Shown: positions 41,716 to 49,713 of the stretch, piece after piece | Position numbering within the stretch: position 1 is the stretch's first letter | Layout of the letters: the number at the start of each line of letters is the position of its first letter | Source: Pelagerythrobacter aerophilus | GTDB taxonomy: Bacteria > Pseudomonadota > Alphaproteobacteria > Sphingomonadales > Sphingomonadaceae | Direction of reading: 5' to 3' | Assembly: GCF_003581645.1 (NCBI RefSeq) | Contig: NZ_QXFK01000014.1 | Span: 434,001 to 498,000 of the forward strand | DNA length: 64,000 nt | Made by a program: the position numbers and the translations under genes | Notes under the pieces: generated by a model | The model's input: the letters and a program-made list of their open reading frames with translations, nothing else | The model's database searches: none | What the model was told of the DNA's origin: nothing

Positions 41716-42882
41716 ATGTTCCTCGCGGATCGCCTCACGCTCGATGCCCCCAAGCGCACGAAAGACGGCTACATGGCCGTCCGCGCCCGCGTCGCACGCA
41801 CAGGTCTCTACGACTACGCCGGCTACGAAGTTGACCCCGAGAACAAGCACGGCCTGCGCGACAAGGCCGTGGTCAAGGTCTTTCGCCCCGGCGACGAGGT
41901 GTTCAACCGCGAGAGCATCCACAGCTTCATCGGCAAGCCGATCACGAACGACCACCCGCGCGAGGGTGTGACGGCCGACAACTGGCGCGATCACGCCCGC
42001 GGCACGATCATGGGCGCGGTGCGCGACGGCGAGCACGTCGCCTTCGACCTGCTGCTCACCGACAAGGAAGCCATCGCCGCCGTCGATTCCGGCAAACGCG
42101 AGCTTTCGAACGGTTATGCCACCGACCTCGATTTTACTCCCGGCACGCATGACGGCATCGCCTACGACGCCGTGCAGCGCTCGATCCGCGGCAATCACGT
42201 CGCCCTGGTCGACCGCGGACGCGCCGGATCCAGTTGCGCGATCAAGGACGGCCTGCCCGTCTGCGACGCCATCACCGCCGACAAGCTCGACAGGCTCAAG
42301 GCATCCCTCACCAACGACCGAAAGGACGGCACCATGCCGCATACCCTCATTGTTGACGGCCTGCAGGTGCCGAACGTCTCGGACGAGGCGAAAGCCTGCA
42401 TCGAGAAGCTGCAGGGTCAGCTCAAGGACACGGCGGAAGCGAAGGACAAGGCCCTCGCCGACGTCGCCACCCTCACCACCGAGAAGCAGCAGCTCGACGC
42501 CAAGGTGACCACGCTCGAGAAGCAGGTCGCCGACGCGAAGATCACGCCGCAGCAGATGCGCGACGCCGCGAAGGCCTATGCGCAGGTCTGCGACAAGGCC
42601 AAGGCGCTCGGCGTCACCGTGTCCGACGAAATGGACGAACCGGCGATCATGAAGGCCGCTGTCTCGGCCAAGATCGGCGATGCCGCGAAGGATTGGAACG
42701 ACGCGCAGATTGCCGCCTCGTTCGCGACGCTGACGGCGGACGTGAAGGCCGGTGCGACTGTGCCGCACGGGATCATACAGCCGCTGGCCACTGACGCAGC
42801 CGGCATCGAGGCCAAGGCCTTCGAGGACTCGGTCAGCAACCTCAATGCATGGCGCGACAAGCGCGACGCGGCCGCGGCTTAA
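41716..42882 (+). CDS. DUF2213 prohead protease-scaffold protein
   Basis: A 388-residue protein. The N-terminal half (to about 185) matches DUF2213: YAGYEVDP, FNRESIHSFIGKPITNDHP and GNHVALVDRGRAG, the latter containing the likely catalytic region of a capsid maturation protease. The C-terminal half has a coiled coil (about 230-285) and Ala-rich helices typical of scaffolds. An in-frame ATG at 42334 (MPHTLIV) might allow a separate scaffold product. No ribosome site at the main start. Confidence 0.82.
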   Translation: MFLADRLTLDAPKRTKDGYMAVRARVARTGLYDYAGYEVDPENKHGLRDKAVVKVFRPGDEVFNRESIHSFIGKPITNDHPREGVTADNWRDHARGTIMGAVRDGEHVAFDLLLTDKEAIAAVDSGKRELSNGYATDLDFTPGTHDGIAYDAVQRSIRGNHVALVDRGRAGSSCAIKDGLPVCDAITADKLDRLKASLTNDRKDGTMPHTLIVDGLQVPNVSDEAKACIEKLQGQLKDTAEAKDKALADVATLTTEKQQLDAKVTTLEKQVADAKITPQQMRDAAKAYAQVCDKAKALGVTVSDEMDEPAIMKAAVSAKIGDAAKDWNDAQIAASFATLTADVKAGATVPHGIIQPLATDAAGIEAKAFEDSVSNLNAWRDKRDAAAA

Positions 42883-42894
42883 GGAGAAACGAAC

Positions 42895-43347
42895 ATGCCT
42901 GCTCTCCAGACCTCCTACGACCTCAATCAGCCTGCCGGCTTCCCCGGCATGCACGCCGACATGCGCGAATGGGATGCCGGGACGAAGACCGCCAGCGCGG
43001 TCATCGCCTTTGGCGCACCAGTCGAGCGGGACGGCGATGAAGGCTGCAACCCGCTGACCACCGGCGAATACATCGGCATCGCCGCCATCCGGCGCGTCAC
43101 CAGCGGCACCGGCGACACCTACGGCGTTGGCGACAACGTCCCGGTCGCCGACGAAGGCAACTGGTTCGGCATTGCTGGCAAGGCGATCGCTGCCGGGACC
43201 GCCCTCAACTGGGATTCGGCGAACCTTCGCTGGACCGACGCCGCGGTGGCTGGTGCCATCTACGCTGTCCCGCAGGCCGAGGCTGAAACAGCCGCGACCG
43301 GCGCCGATGCCATCTTCAAGGTGCGGCTGCGCCGCATCCCGTCCTGA
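42895..43347 (+). CDS. Head decoration/cement protein
   Basis: A 150-residue beta-rich protein (FGAPVERDGDEGCNPLTTG, IAGKAIAAGTALNWD) in the position between scaffold and major capsid, resembling structural cement proteins that trim the capsid surface. A clear AAGGAG box precedes the ATG, unlike the previous gene. Confidence 0.75.
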   Translation: MPALQTSYDLNQPAGFPGMHADMREWDAGTKTASAVIAFGAPVERDGDEGCNPLTTGEYIGIAAIRRVTSGTGDTYGVGDNVPVADEGNWFGIAGKAIAAGTALNWDSANLRWTDAAVAGAIYAVPQAEAETAATGADAIFKVRLRRIPS

Positions 43348-43358
43348 GGGGAACGAGA

Positions 43359-44327
43359 ATGAACATGCAGACTCATCAGTTCAACGACGCGGCGGCCTTC
43401 AACTTCGTCATCGCGCAGGCCTATACGATCAATCCGCGGGCCTACGAGACGAAGTTCCCGGAGCTGCCGTGGAACGAACTGGTCTTCGTCGACACTTCGG
43501 CCCCGGAGTGGACGCCGGGCATCGTCACCTTCATCTCTTCGACTGCCGGCGCGGCTCGCTGGTATTCGGGCGGCGCGAAGGACGTGCCGAAGGCCGATGT
43601 CACCATGGACAAGGTGCAGAACGCCGTCCACATGGCCGCGATCGGCTACGGCTACGATCTCGAAGAGGTCGGTCAGGCGCAGCTGCTCGGCATGAACCTC
43701 GGGACGCGGAAGGCCACTGCGGCTCGCCGCGCCTACAACGAGTTCATGTGGAACGTTACGCAGGTTGGCGATGCCGCCAAGGGCCTTAACGGCCTCATCA
43801 ACCAGTCCGGCGTAACGGCGGGAACGGCGCCCGCCGACGGCACCGGGTCCGTGACCACCTGGTTCGATGCTGGTGGCAATCCGACGAAGACCCCCGCGCA
43901 GATCCTGCGGGACTTCAACAGCGTCGTGATCGGGACCTACATCGGCAGCAACACGGTCGAGATGATCGACACCGTCCTGCTTCCGTTCGAGGTACTGGCA
44001 TGGCTCGGAGTGACGCCGATCAGCGACACGAACAGCGAGACCATCCTCTCGTACATCATGCGGAACAACTTCTACACGCAGCAGACGGGGCGTCAGCTCA
44101 CGATCCGCGGCGTGTTGGGGCTTGATACCGCTGGTGCCGGCAGCACGCGCCGAATGGTGGGCTACGCCAACCGCGAGGACGTGGTGAGCCTGCACCTGCC
44201 GATGCCGCACCGCTTCCTGCCGGTCTACCAAGATGGCCCGACGAACTTCGAGGTTCCCGGCATCTTCCGCACCGGCGGCGTCGATGTGCAGCGTCCGGGT
44301 GCCTTCCGCTACCTGGACGGGATCTAA
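43359..44327 (+). CDS. Major capsid protein, DUF2184 family
   Basis: A 322-residue protein of the HK97-fold DUF2184 group: FVDTSAPEWTPGI, GYGYDLEEVGQAQLLG and the C-terminal LPVYQDGPTNFEVPG are typical. Hundreds of copies form the icosahedral shell. Gene order protease, cement, major capsid is usual for this family. Ribosome site GAGGGGA. Confidence 0.87.
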   Translation: MNMQTHQFNDAAAFNFVIAQAYTINPRAYETKFPELPWNELVFVDTSAPEWTPGIVTFISSTAGAARWYSGGAKDVPKADVTMDKVQNAVHMAAIGYGYDLEEVGQAQLLGMNLGTRKATAARRAYNEFMWNVTQVGDAAKGLNGLINQSGVTAGTAPADGTGSVTTWFDAGGNPTKTPAQILRDFNSVVIGTYIGSNTVEMIDTVLLPFEVLAWLGVTPISDTNSETILSYIMRNNFYTQQTGRQLTIRGVLGLDTAGAGSTRRMVGYANREDVVSLHLPMPHRFLPVYQDGPTNFEVPGIFRTGGVDVQRPGAFRYLDGI

Positions 44328-44337
44328 GGAGGTCGAC

Positions 44338-44709
44338 ATGGCAAAGCACACCATCACCAACACGTCGGGCGGCCCCCGCATGGTCAATACGACCACCGGA
44401 GCCGTCATGCTGAAGGCCGGCGAGACGCGCGACGATCTGGAGCTTTCCGACGCCGAGCTCAAGTCGGCCAAGGGAACTGACTGGTTCGCCTTCGGTGCCA
44501 GAGCGGCAAAGGCAGCGGCTGCGGAGCCTGTCAATGCGGGCGATCTCGACGCGCTGACGAAGCAAGTCGCCGCCCTCACCAAGCAGGTCGAGGACAGCAA
44601 CACGGCCAAGGTGGAAGCCGAGAAGAAGCTCGCCGACGCCGAGAAGGAAAACGCCGCCCTCACCAAGCAGGTCGAGGAACTGACGAAGCCGGCCGACAAG
44701 AAGTCCTGA
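44338..44709 (+). CDS. Coiled-coil head-associated protein
   Basis: A 123-residue protein with an N-terminal beta part (TNTSGGPRMVNTTTGAVMLK) and a C-terminal coiled coil with repeated ALTKQVE units, ending PADKKS. GGAGG precedes the ATG. It follows the capsid gene and ends just before a terminator. Function unknown; head or connector association is inferred from place. Confidence 0.65.
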   Translation: MAKHTITNTSGGPRMVNTTTGAVMLKAGETRDDLELSDAELKSAKGTDWFAFGARAAKAAAAEPVNAGDLDALTKQVAALTKQVEDSNTAKVEAEKKLADAEKENAALTKQVEELTKPADKKS

Positions 44710-44737
44710 CGGTCAACCTCCCGATCGTCACGCATAG

Positions 44738-44764
44738 GGGCGGGCCTGAGCGCCCGCCCTTTTT
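44738..44764 (+). terminator. Rho-independent terminator within the late region
   Basis: Stem of 8 perfect GC-rich pairs (44738-44745 with 44752-44759, GGGCGGGC and complement), 6-base loop, then TTTTT. It follows the capsid module and would limit read-through into the connector genes. Confidence 0.85.
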
Positions 44765-44778
44765 CATAGGAGGCCACG

Positions 44779-45213
44779 TTGGCTTACACCGCGCCCACCC
44801 GAGCCGACTTCATCGAGGTCTTTCCGGCCTTCTCCGCCGTCACCGATGCGCAGTACGACTTCTGGAGCGCGGCAGCGGTGCGCGTGACCGAGCCCCTGCA
44901 ATCCTGCCTCGGCGACAGCATGGACCTCGCTACGATGCTCGCGACGGCGCACTACTTGTGCGAGCAAGGCATCGGCACCGGCGCGGAAAGCGAGATGGCC
45001 GCACAGGGCATGGGCGGCTTCACGCGGATCAAGTCTGGCTCGCTCGAGCTACAGCGCGGCGAAGGTTCTGGCGGGTCTGCGGGCAAGTGGGCCTCGACTA
45101 GCTACGGCGCGCGGTTCGTGGAGCTGGCGGGCGGGTGCGTCAGTGGCCCGGGCGTGGCGCGGACGGGCACCCTTCCCTGCTATGCCGGGAGGTGGCCGCA
45201 TGGGGTTGCTTGA
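44779..45213 (+). CDS. DUF4054 head-tail connector
   Basis: A 144-residue protein. YTAPTRADFIEVFPAFS and the helix ATMLATAHYLCEQG match the DUF4054 family of head-completion adaptors between portal and tail. TTG is the most likely start, 9 bases after AGGAGG. It overlaps the next gene by 14 bases. Confidence 0.78.
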   Translation: MAYTAPTRADFIEVFPAFSAVTDAQYDFWSAAAVRVTEPLQSCLGDSMDLATMLATAHYLCEQGIGTGAESEMAAQGMGGFTRIKSGSLELQRGEGSGGSAGKWASTSYGARFVELAGGCVSGPGVARTGTLPCYAGRWPHGVA

Positions 45214-45559
45214 CGGCGGCGTGACGGCGATCTTCGGGGCGGCGTTCGGGGGCTTCTACCTGGACGCGACCCTCCACGCCGGCACTGGCGAGCCGATCTA
45301 TGATCCAGTCACCGGTGCAGTCATCGGCTACACGGGCGGCGACACGGCATGTAAAGCGCAGGTGGACGCCGCGACAGACGCGATGAGGCGAGCAGACGGC
45401 TACGCGGAGGGCGACGCGCGCATCATCGTGCTCGCGCAGGGTCTCCCGGCGATCACTTCCGACAACGAGATCACCGTGCGCGAAAAGCGCTGGCGGCTCC
45501 TCTCGGCCGAACTCGACGCTGCGGCCTCGCATTGGGTTTGCCGCGCGAGAGCCGTCTGA
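45200..45559 (+). CDS. Head-tail joining protein
   Basis: A 119-residue protein with a GGGAGG site before ATG. Beta-rich (FGGFYLDATLHAGTG, DNEITVREKRWRLL), characteristic of small head-tail joining or stopper proteins encoded at this position. Ends in a TGATG overlap with the next gene. Confidence 0.7.
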   Translation: MGLLDGGVTAIFGAAFGGFYLDATLHAGTGEPIYDPVTGAVIGYTGGDTACKAQVDAATDAMRRADGYAEGDARIIVLAQGLPAITSDNEITVREKRWRLLSAELDAAASHWVCRARAV

Positions 45560-45975
45560 TGCCAATCAAGTTCCGCGGCGCGGACAAGCACCTGAGGCGG
45601 CTCAAGGCGATGGGTCCCCGTGCTGAGAAAGAGGCATCTCGCCTAGTCTACACGCTCGCCGATATGCACGTAGCCGAGGCATCGCACCTCATCACCGAGG
45701 GGGCCGTCTCAGGCGCGAACCATGTGCCGAGCGCGCCGGGCCAGCCTCCGAACGAGGACACGGGCGACTTGCGACGCTCCGGCCACGTCGAGAAGCTGGG
45801 GCCGTTCAGGGCCAACTCCGTGTTCGACGCACCGCATGCCCTGCCGCTGGAGTTCGGCACGAGCAAGATGGCAGAGCGCCCATTCGCTAGGCCGGCAGCA
45901 AAGACCGTGCGCAAGGAAGGCGAGGCTTTGGCCAAGGCCGCTGCCAAGCGCATCAGCAAGGGCGGCACGCTATAG
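45559..45975 (+). CDS. HK97 gp10-like tail component
   Basis: A 138-residue protein with PSAPGQPPNEDTGDLRRSG and PHALPLEFGTSKMAERPF, the signature of HK97 gp10-like neck/tail-completion proteins. Ends with a basic helix. It is the last connector gene before the CCGTCCGTAG motif copy 3. Confidence 0.83.
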   Translation: MPIKFRGADKHLRRLKAMGPRAEKEASRLVYTLADMHVAEASHLITEGAVSGANHVPSAPGQPPNEDTGDLRRSGHVEKLGPFRANSVFDAPHALPLEFGTSKMAERPFARPAAKTVRKEGEALAKAAAKRISKGGTL

Positions 45976-45976
45976 C

Positions 45977-45986
45977 CCGTCCGTAG
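45977..45986 (+). promoter_or_regulatory. CCGTCCGTAG late-module motif, copy 3
   Basis: Motif two bases after the gp10-like stop in a 143-base gap. The next gene starts 132 bases downstream with its own ribosome site, so the spacing seen at other copies is absent. No CACACC block at 20-21 bases. Confidence 0.45.
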
Positions 45987-46118
45987 CGCTGCGATGTCTC
46001 ACGCGTATGGTGGCGCGGCTCAGAGGGCAGGCCAGCGAGCATCCGCCGACGTGATATTCCGGCGCGTGCATCCTCGGTTCCGGCGAGCGCCACCAACCAT
46101 TTGCGAGAAGGAATCGCT

Positions 46119-46442
46119 ATGCATGTCATTGCTAAGATGAATGTCACCTCAGTGGAGGACTACGGCGTCAGCCGGAAGATCAACTTCCGCTGCGTCTATG
46201 ACAACGGGATCAACACAGGCGACCACCCCGAGAATCAATCATTCACCAAGGCGACGCCGAGCGGCGAAGCGTGGATGACGGTCGACAACAAGGCAGTCTG
46301 GCCGGCGTTCAAACTACCCGGCGGCGAAGAGGAGAACTGGCGACCAGCATCTCAGCACTACGTTGTGTTCATCGACGCCAAAGAACATTCGCTCGACGAT
46401 GTGCACCGCGCGCTGGCGGCGCTGGCCCGTGATCCCGCGTAA
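46119..46442 (+). CDS. Phage protein of unknown function
   Basis: A 107-residue beta-rich protein preceded by AGAAGGA. Sections SVEDYGVSRKINFRCVYD and FIDAKEHSLDDVHRALAAL. Its character is unlike virion connectors; may be a regulatory or accessory protein. Function unknown. Confidence 0.62.
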   Translation: MHVIAKMNVTSVEDYGVSRKINFRCVYDNGINTGDHPENQSFTKATPSGEAWMTVDNKAVWPAFKLPGGEEENWRPASQHYVVFIDAKEHSLDDVHRALAALARDPA

Positions 46443-46584
46443 GTGGAAAGAGCGCGAGGTCGAGCAAACCGCTCGGCCTCACCCACACCCGCGCTGGCCG
46501 GGGTTGGTCGAAGAATACCCCACGCCCGTTTCCACCCCAGACGGCGATCCCGAACCGCTAGATCGCATGTTCGCCCGTCCGTAG
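46429..46584 (+). CDS. Putative 51-residue protein
   Basis: A short Pro/Glu-rich ORF from a GTG overlapping the previous gene end; its stop is the TAG of motif copy 4. It has no good ribosome site, so it is a weak call. Confidence 0.35.
   Translation: MIPRKWKEREVEQTARPHPHPRWPGLVEEYPTPVSTPDGDPEPLDRMFARP
46575..46584 (+). promoter_or_regulatory. CCGTCCGTAG late-module motif, copy 4
   Basis: Motif 53 bases before the start of the 172-residue structural gene. That gene has AGGAG at a normal distance. The second motif block is not recognisable. Confidence 0.45.
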
Positions 46585-46637
46585 CGGCTCGCCCGATCTG
46601 ACGCTTACCTGCCGTCGATCAGGCAAGGAGCCCCGAC

Positions 46638-47156
46638 ATGCCCGCTGGCGTTCACGCACAAATCCGCCTCTCTGTCGCGGCCTCGCTCACCGGAGCGAAT
46701 GACCTCGGCAGTCCGAAGCTGCGGCTCGACGACATCACCGAGGCGCTGGAACTCACGCCTGGCGCCGACGCGCTGGACAAGGCGGACCTGCTGTTCGCCG
46801 ACGCACGCACCCTCGCCGCCTCGGCAAGCGAAGATCTCGATCTCGCCGGACTGCTCACCGATGCGTTCGGCGCGACCATTACGGCCGCCGAGATCGTCCT
46901 GATCTACGTTAAGGCAGCGGCGGGCAACACGAACAACGTCACGGTCGCCCCTGCTGCGGCCAACGGCTTCAACGGCCCGTTCCTTGCCGCAGGAGACGGC
47001 GTGGCGGTGAAGCCCGGCGAATATTCCGTGTTCGTCAGCCGCACCGGTTGGCCCGTCACTGCGGGCACTGGCGATTTGCTCACCATCGCGAATAGCGGCG
47101 CCGGCACCGGTGTCGACTACGATATCGTGGTGATCGGCCGCACCGTCGCCGCGTAA
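46638..47156 (+). CDS. Phage structural protein, unknown family
   Basis: A 172-residue Ala/Gly-rich beta protein (AAAGNTNNVTVAPAA, VKPGEYSVFVSRTGW, GVDYDIVVIGRT). Its composition suits a virion surface or tail-decoration protein. AGGAG precedes the ATG. It overlaps the next gene by a base (TAATG). Confidence 0.68.
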   Translation: MPAGVHAQIRLSVAASLTGANDLGSPKLRLDDITEALELTPGADALDKADLLFADARTLAASASEDLDLAGLLTDAFGATITAAEIVLIYVKAAAGNTNNVTVAPAAANGFNGPFLAAGDGVAVKPGEYSVFVSRTGWPVTAGTGDLLTIANSGAGTGVDYDIVVIGRTVAA

Positions 47157-47482
47157 TGGTCTGGGCCCGCTTCTCCGAGGTCTACAACCACCGCTGGCCG
47201 TCGCGGGCGATGTCGGAATACCGTCATGACCGCGGCGTGGACGGCAAAGGCCTCTATTCCGTGAAGCGCGAGGTGCTCGAAGCTGCCCGCGCTGCAGGGA
47301 AGGCGACAGAGGCGAAGAAACCCGCTAAGCCCGCGCCCGATGGGCCTGAGCGTAACCCGGCTGACAGCGTGGATGACCGCGATCTTGCGGCGGGTGGAGA
47401 CGACGCATCCGGAGACGAACTGGAATCTGTTCGCCGCCCTCGGCTCGGTGTTCGTTTTCCCAAGCCTGATAGCGCCGGATAA
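47156..47482 (+). CDS. Phage protein of unknown function
   Basis: A 108-residue protein with a folded N-terminus (FSEVYNHRWPSRAMSEYRHD) and a disordered Lys/Pro/Asp tail. It overlaps the previous gene and lies 5 bases before the tail-completion gene. Function unknown. Confidence 0.58.
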   Translation: MVWARFSEVYNHRWPSRAMSEYRHDRGVDGKGLYSVKREVLEAARAAGKATEAKKPAKPAPDGPERNPADSVDDRDLAAGGDDASGDELESVRRPRLGVRFPKPDSAG

Positions 47483-47487
47483 CGACG

Positions 47488-47901
47488 ATGGGGATTTCCC
47501 CGACAGTCCACGCCCGGCAGACGATCCTGGCCGCGCTGAAAGCTGACGCGGCCGTCACTGCGCGCATCCCAGCGGCGCGGCTCTATCCTGCGAAGACGCC
47601 GAACGCGCCGGTCAAGCCCTTCGGGCGCTACGGCACCGCGACCAGCGAGCCCGATCGGTATTCGTGCTGGCGTGGGGGTGATGTCTCGGGCGCCTATCAT
47701 GTCTTTGCAGGCGTCGATGCAGCGGCGGGCATCTACGATCCGGAGCAATGGGTAGGCGACACGGTGGACGCAGTTGCCGAAGCGATCGACGGCATTGAGG
47801 ATTGCTATGTCGTGCGCACACAGGTTCTGCCCGACCCGGAAGAGGCGGACGTGTGGCACGGCGTGATCTTCTGGGAGATGAAGGCGCTGGCTGAGGCCTG
47901 A
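47488..47901 (+). CDS. DUF3168 tail-completion protein
   Basis: A 137-residue protein of the DUF3168 type: TVHARQTILAALKADAAV at the start, a central AYHVFAGVDAAAG strand region and VWHGVIFWEMKAL near the end. These proteins cap the proximal end of siphophage tails. The two following genes are on the other strand. Confidence 0.8.
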   Translation: MGISPTVHARQTILAALKADAAVTARIPAARLYPAKTPNAPVKPFGRYGTATSEPDRYSCWRGGDVSGAYHVFAGVDAAAGIYDPEQWVGDTVDAVAEAIDGIEDCYVVRTQVLPDPEEADVWHGVIFWEMKALAEA

Positions 47902-47903
47902 GC

Positions 47904-48170
47904 CTAACCCACCACGCTTCCGCAATATCGGCACTTTCTCGCCTCAGCCTTGATGGTCTCCGCGCATTGCGGACACTTTCGCAACTCGCCGCCCTGGAGT
48001 CCCGCTCGCTCGATCCTGCTCGTGTCCGCTGGCATCACAAAGGCGACGAGAAGCCCGAGCGGTCCGAGCAAAAACCCGATCAGGCCCCACGCACAGCCAC
48101 TCCGCCCCTTGCTGTTTGCAACAGCGTAGGCGGCGGCTCCGCAGACCGCCCAAATTAACAGAAACTCCAT
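47904..48170 (-). CDS. Membrane protein with C-terminal zinc ribbon
   Basis: An 88-residue protein with two hydrophobic helices (about 2-20 and 27-48) and a C-terminal zinc ribbon, CPQC ... CRYC. Opposite strand to the late operon and 2 bases from the DUF3168 stop. Proteins of this layout occur in many prophages; function unknown. A moron candidate. Confidence 0.7.
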   Translation of the reverse strand: MEFLLIWAVCGAAAYAVANSKGRSGCAWGLIGFLLGPLGLLVAFVMPADTSRIERAGLQGGELRKCPQCAETIKAEARKCRYCGSVVG

Positions 48171-48189
48171 CGCCCCCTCCGCGCATTCA

Positions 48190-48561
48190 CTACCGCAGCC
48201 CAAACTGCGACTTCTGGATCAGCTCGCCGTTCTGGAACATGACGCTCGCGTTTGCTCCGAGCGAGCCCTCACCTTCGAATTGATACATCGCAGTGTGGAC
48301 GCCTGCGAGTTCGGACTCTGATATAAGCTTGCCGCCTGATCCCACGATTTCCTGCACCTCTGCGTGCGACATACCTGTGCGCAGCGCACTGAACTCGGCG
48401 AGTGTGATCCGATCGGCCACCGCGTCGTGCTGCTGACGAAGCACCGCCGTCTCGCGCGACAGCCTCTCAGCAGCCGCGTCCGACGTTTCGAATTGAGTTG
48501 CCAGATAGCCAATCCCGGCAATCGGGACGGCAGCAAACAACAACCAAGCCCACTTCGGCAT
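48190..48561 (-). CDS. DUF3862-like periplasmic-domain protein
   Basis: A 123-residue protein with an N-terminal signal anchor (about 5-22), a short coiled coil and a C-terminal domain matching DUF3862/SmpA-like folds: FSALRTGMSHAEVQEIVG and YQFEGEGSLGANASVMF. The fold is shared with beta-lactamase-inhibitor-like and BamE-like proteins. Opposite strand, paired with the zinc-ribbon gene; the likely GGGGAGAGG ribosome site overlaps nothing else. Confidence 0.72.
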   Translation of the reverse strand: MPKWAWLLFAAVPIAGIGYLATQFETSDAAAERLSRETAVLRQQHDAVADRITLAEFSALRTGMSHAEVQEIVGSGGKLISESELAGVHTAMYQFEGEGSLGANASVMFQNGELIQKSQFGLR

Positions 48562-48575
48562 ACCTCTCCCCCTTT

Positions 48576-48585
48576 CCGTCCGTAG
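48576..48585 (+). promoter_or_regulatory. CCGTCCGTAG late-module motif, copy 5 (tail tube)
   Basis: Motif directly after the minus-strand pair and 58 bases before the tail tube ATG. It could restart rightward transcription after the two opposite-strand genes. Confidence 0.5.
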
Positions 48586-48643
48586 AGACTGCCCCGCACC
48601 CCCGCCATTGTCCCGCCAACAGCACCAGCGGGGATATCCGACG

Positions 48644-49102
48644 ATGGCTTTTACCACCGGGAGAATCAAAGGGAACTACGCCGACATTTTGTACGGCGAC
48701 GGCGCTGATCCCGAGGCCTTCACCCAGCTTTGCGGCATCAACACGCGCGGGCTGAATATCACCTATGCCAGTGCTTTCGAGACCGAGGATTGGGATTGCG
48801 AGGACCCTGAGGCGGTCGCGCAGACCATCCGCGAGGTTGGCGCGCAGGATTGGTCGATCACCGGCTCCGGGCTCTACAACCGCGCGCAGATGTCCGCGAT
48901 CCGCGGCCTCATGGGGACTTCTCAGAACTGGCGTTTCGCCCTGGATGAGCCCGGCGCGCCCGCTGTCGCGATCGATGACGGCTATTGGGGTGGCCCCGGG
49001 TTCATCTCCAACTTCGAAGTGACCGGCAACAACGGCGAGTGGACGCAGGTTTCGATGACCATCACCGGGACTGGCCTGCTGGCGTGGACCGACGCTGCCT
49101 GA
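48644..49102 (+). CDS. Major tail tube protein
   Basis: A 152-residue protein with the tail-tube pattern: a beta-barrel start (AFTTGRIKGNYADILYGDG), ITYASAFETEDWDCED, and a C-terminal NGEWTQVSMTITGTG strand. Stacked rings of this protein form the tail tube. The absence of a sheath gene nearby fits a siphovirus. Confidence 0.75.
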   Translation: MAFTTGRIKGNYADILYGDGADPEAFTQLCGINTRGLNITYASAFETEDWDCEDPEAVAQTIREVGAQDWSITGSGLYNRAQMSAIRGLMGTSQNWRFALDEPGAPAVAIDDGYWGGPGFISNFEVTGNNGEWTQVSMTITGTGLLAWTDAA

Positions 49103-49103
49103 C

Positions 49104-49559
49104 ATGGAACTCGGCGTCACCGAGGCTTTTGGCGACGGCAAGTACCACTTCAAACTGACGTGGACTGGCTGCGCTGCCGTCGAGAAGGCGGCGGGCGGCG
49201 TGCCGTTCGAACGGCTCGTGTGGCGCTTCTACGAGCATCAGGCTGGTATCGCCGAAATCGAGGCCGTCATCCGACAGGGCCTTCTGGGGGGCGACGGAGG
49301 CGAGGTTCGCGAAGAACCGGTGAAGCTCAATACCGCCATGGTCGACGACCTTGTGCGCGCATACGTGACCGGCCCGGATCGCCGGCCGATCATTGAAAGC
49401 CGCAAGCTCGCCGCAGCGATCGTCATCGCCGCGTACCAAGGCTACGAGCCTGCGCAGACCGACGCAAAAAAAAGCCCGAGGAGCCGGAGAACGGCCAAGC
49501 CTGATCGACATCGGTCAGGTCCTCGCGAATTGCGCGATGATGAACATCCCGCCGAGTGA
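49104..49559 (+). CDS. Tail assembly chaperone
   Basis: A 151-residue protein in frame 0. The first 120 residues are GTA gp10/TAC-like (FKLTWTGCAAVEKAAGG ... KLAAAIVIAAYQGYEP), used to build the tail with the tape measure. Eight A bases at 49466-49473 lie near the end; beyond them frame 0 becomes low-complexity (SPRSRRTAKPDRHR), while shifted frames give more natural protein. Programmed shifting is typical for this gene class. Confidence 0.78.
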   Translation: MELGVTEAFGDGKYHFKLTWTGCAAVEKAAGGVPFERLVWRFYEHQAGIAEIEAVIRQGLLGGDGGEVREEPVKLNTAMVDDLVRAYVTGPDRRPIIESRKLAAAIVIAAYQGYEPAQTDAKKSPRSRRTAKPDRHRSGPRELRDDEHPAE

Positions 49560-49713
49560 GGCGGAAAAGCTCGCCCTCTATGAATACCAGGCGCTGTTTC
49601 ACAACTGGCAGCTCGCCCACGAAACCGAGGAAACCCTCGAGCCCCCGTCCATCGAAGAGACTCTGGAGCGTCGCGCCCACCTGGAGGCGCGCGGAATTAA
49701 GGTGCTGCACTGA
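49498..49713 (+). CDS. Tail chaperone second segment (C-terminal frame)
   Basis: This frame reads SLIDIGQVLANCAMMNIPPSEAEKL and on to ARGIKVLH, about 70 residues, and ends with the tape measure ATG overlapping its stop. It has no convincing start of its own; likely starts are the frameshift at 49466-49473 (a -2 or +1 shift) or the ATG codons at 49537-49542. Tail chaperone C-extensions bind the tape measure. The left boundary is approximate. Confidence 0.55.
   Translation, partial: SLIDIGQVLANCAMMNIPPSEAEKLALYEYQALFHNWQLAHETEETLEPPSIEETLERRAHLEARGIKVLH

Noticed and set aside
41335-42954. 539-codon minus-strand ORF reaching through the protease gene
   Set aside because: Only the last 96 codons (from ATG at 41625 with a strong ribosome site) look real; the rest is antisense to DUF2213.
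47340-47546. 68-codon plus-strand ORF across the 47156-47482 gene end
   Set aside because: It overlaps two better-supported genes in another frame and has no ribosome site or recognisable features.
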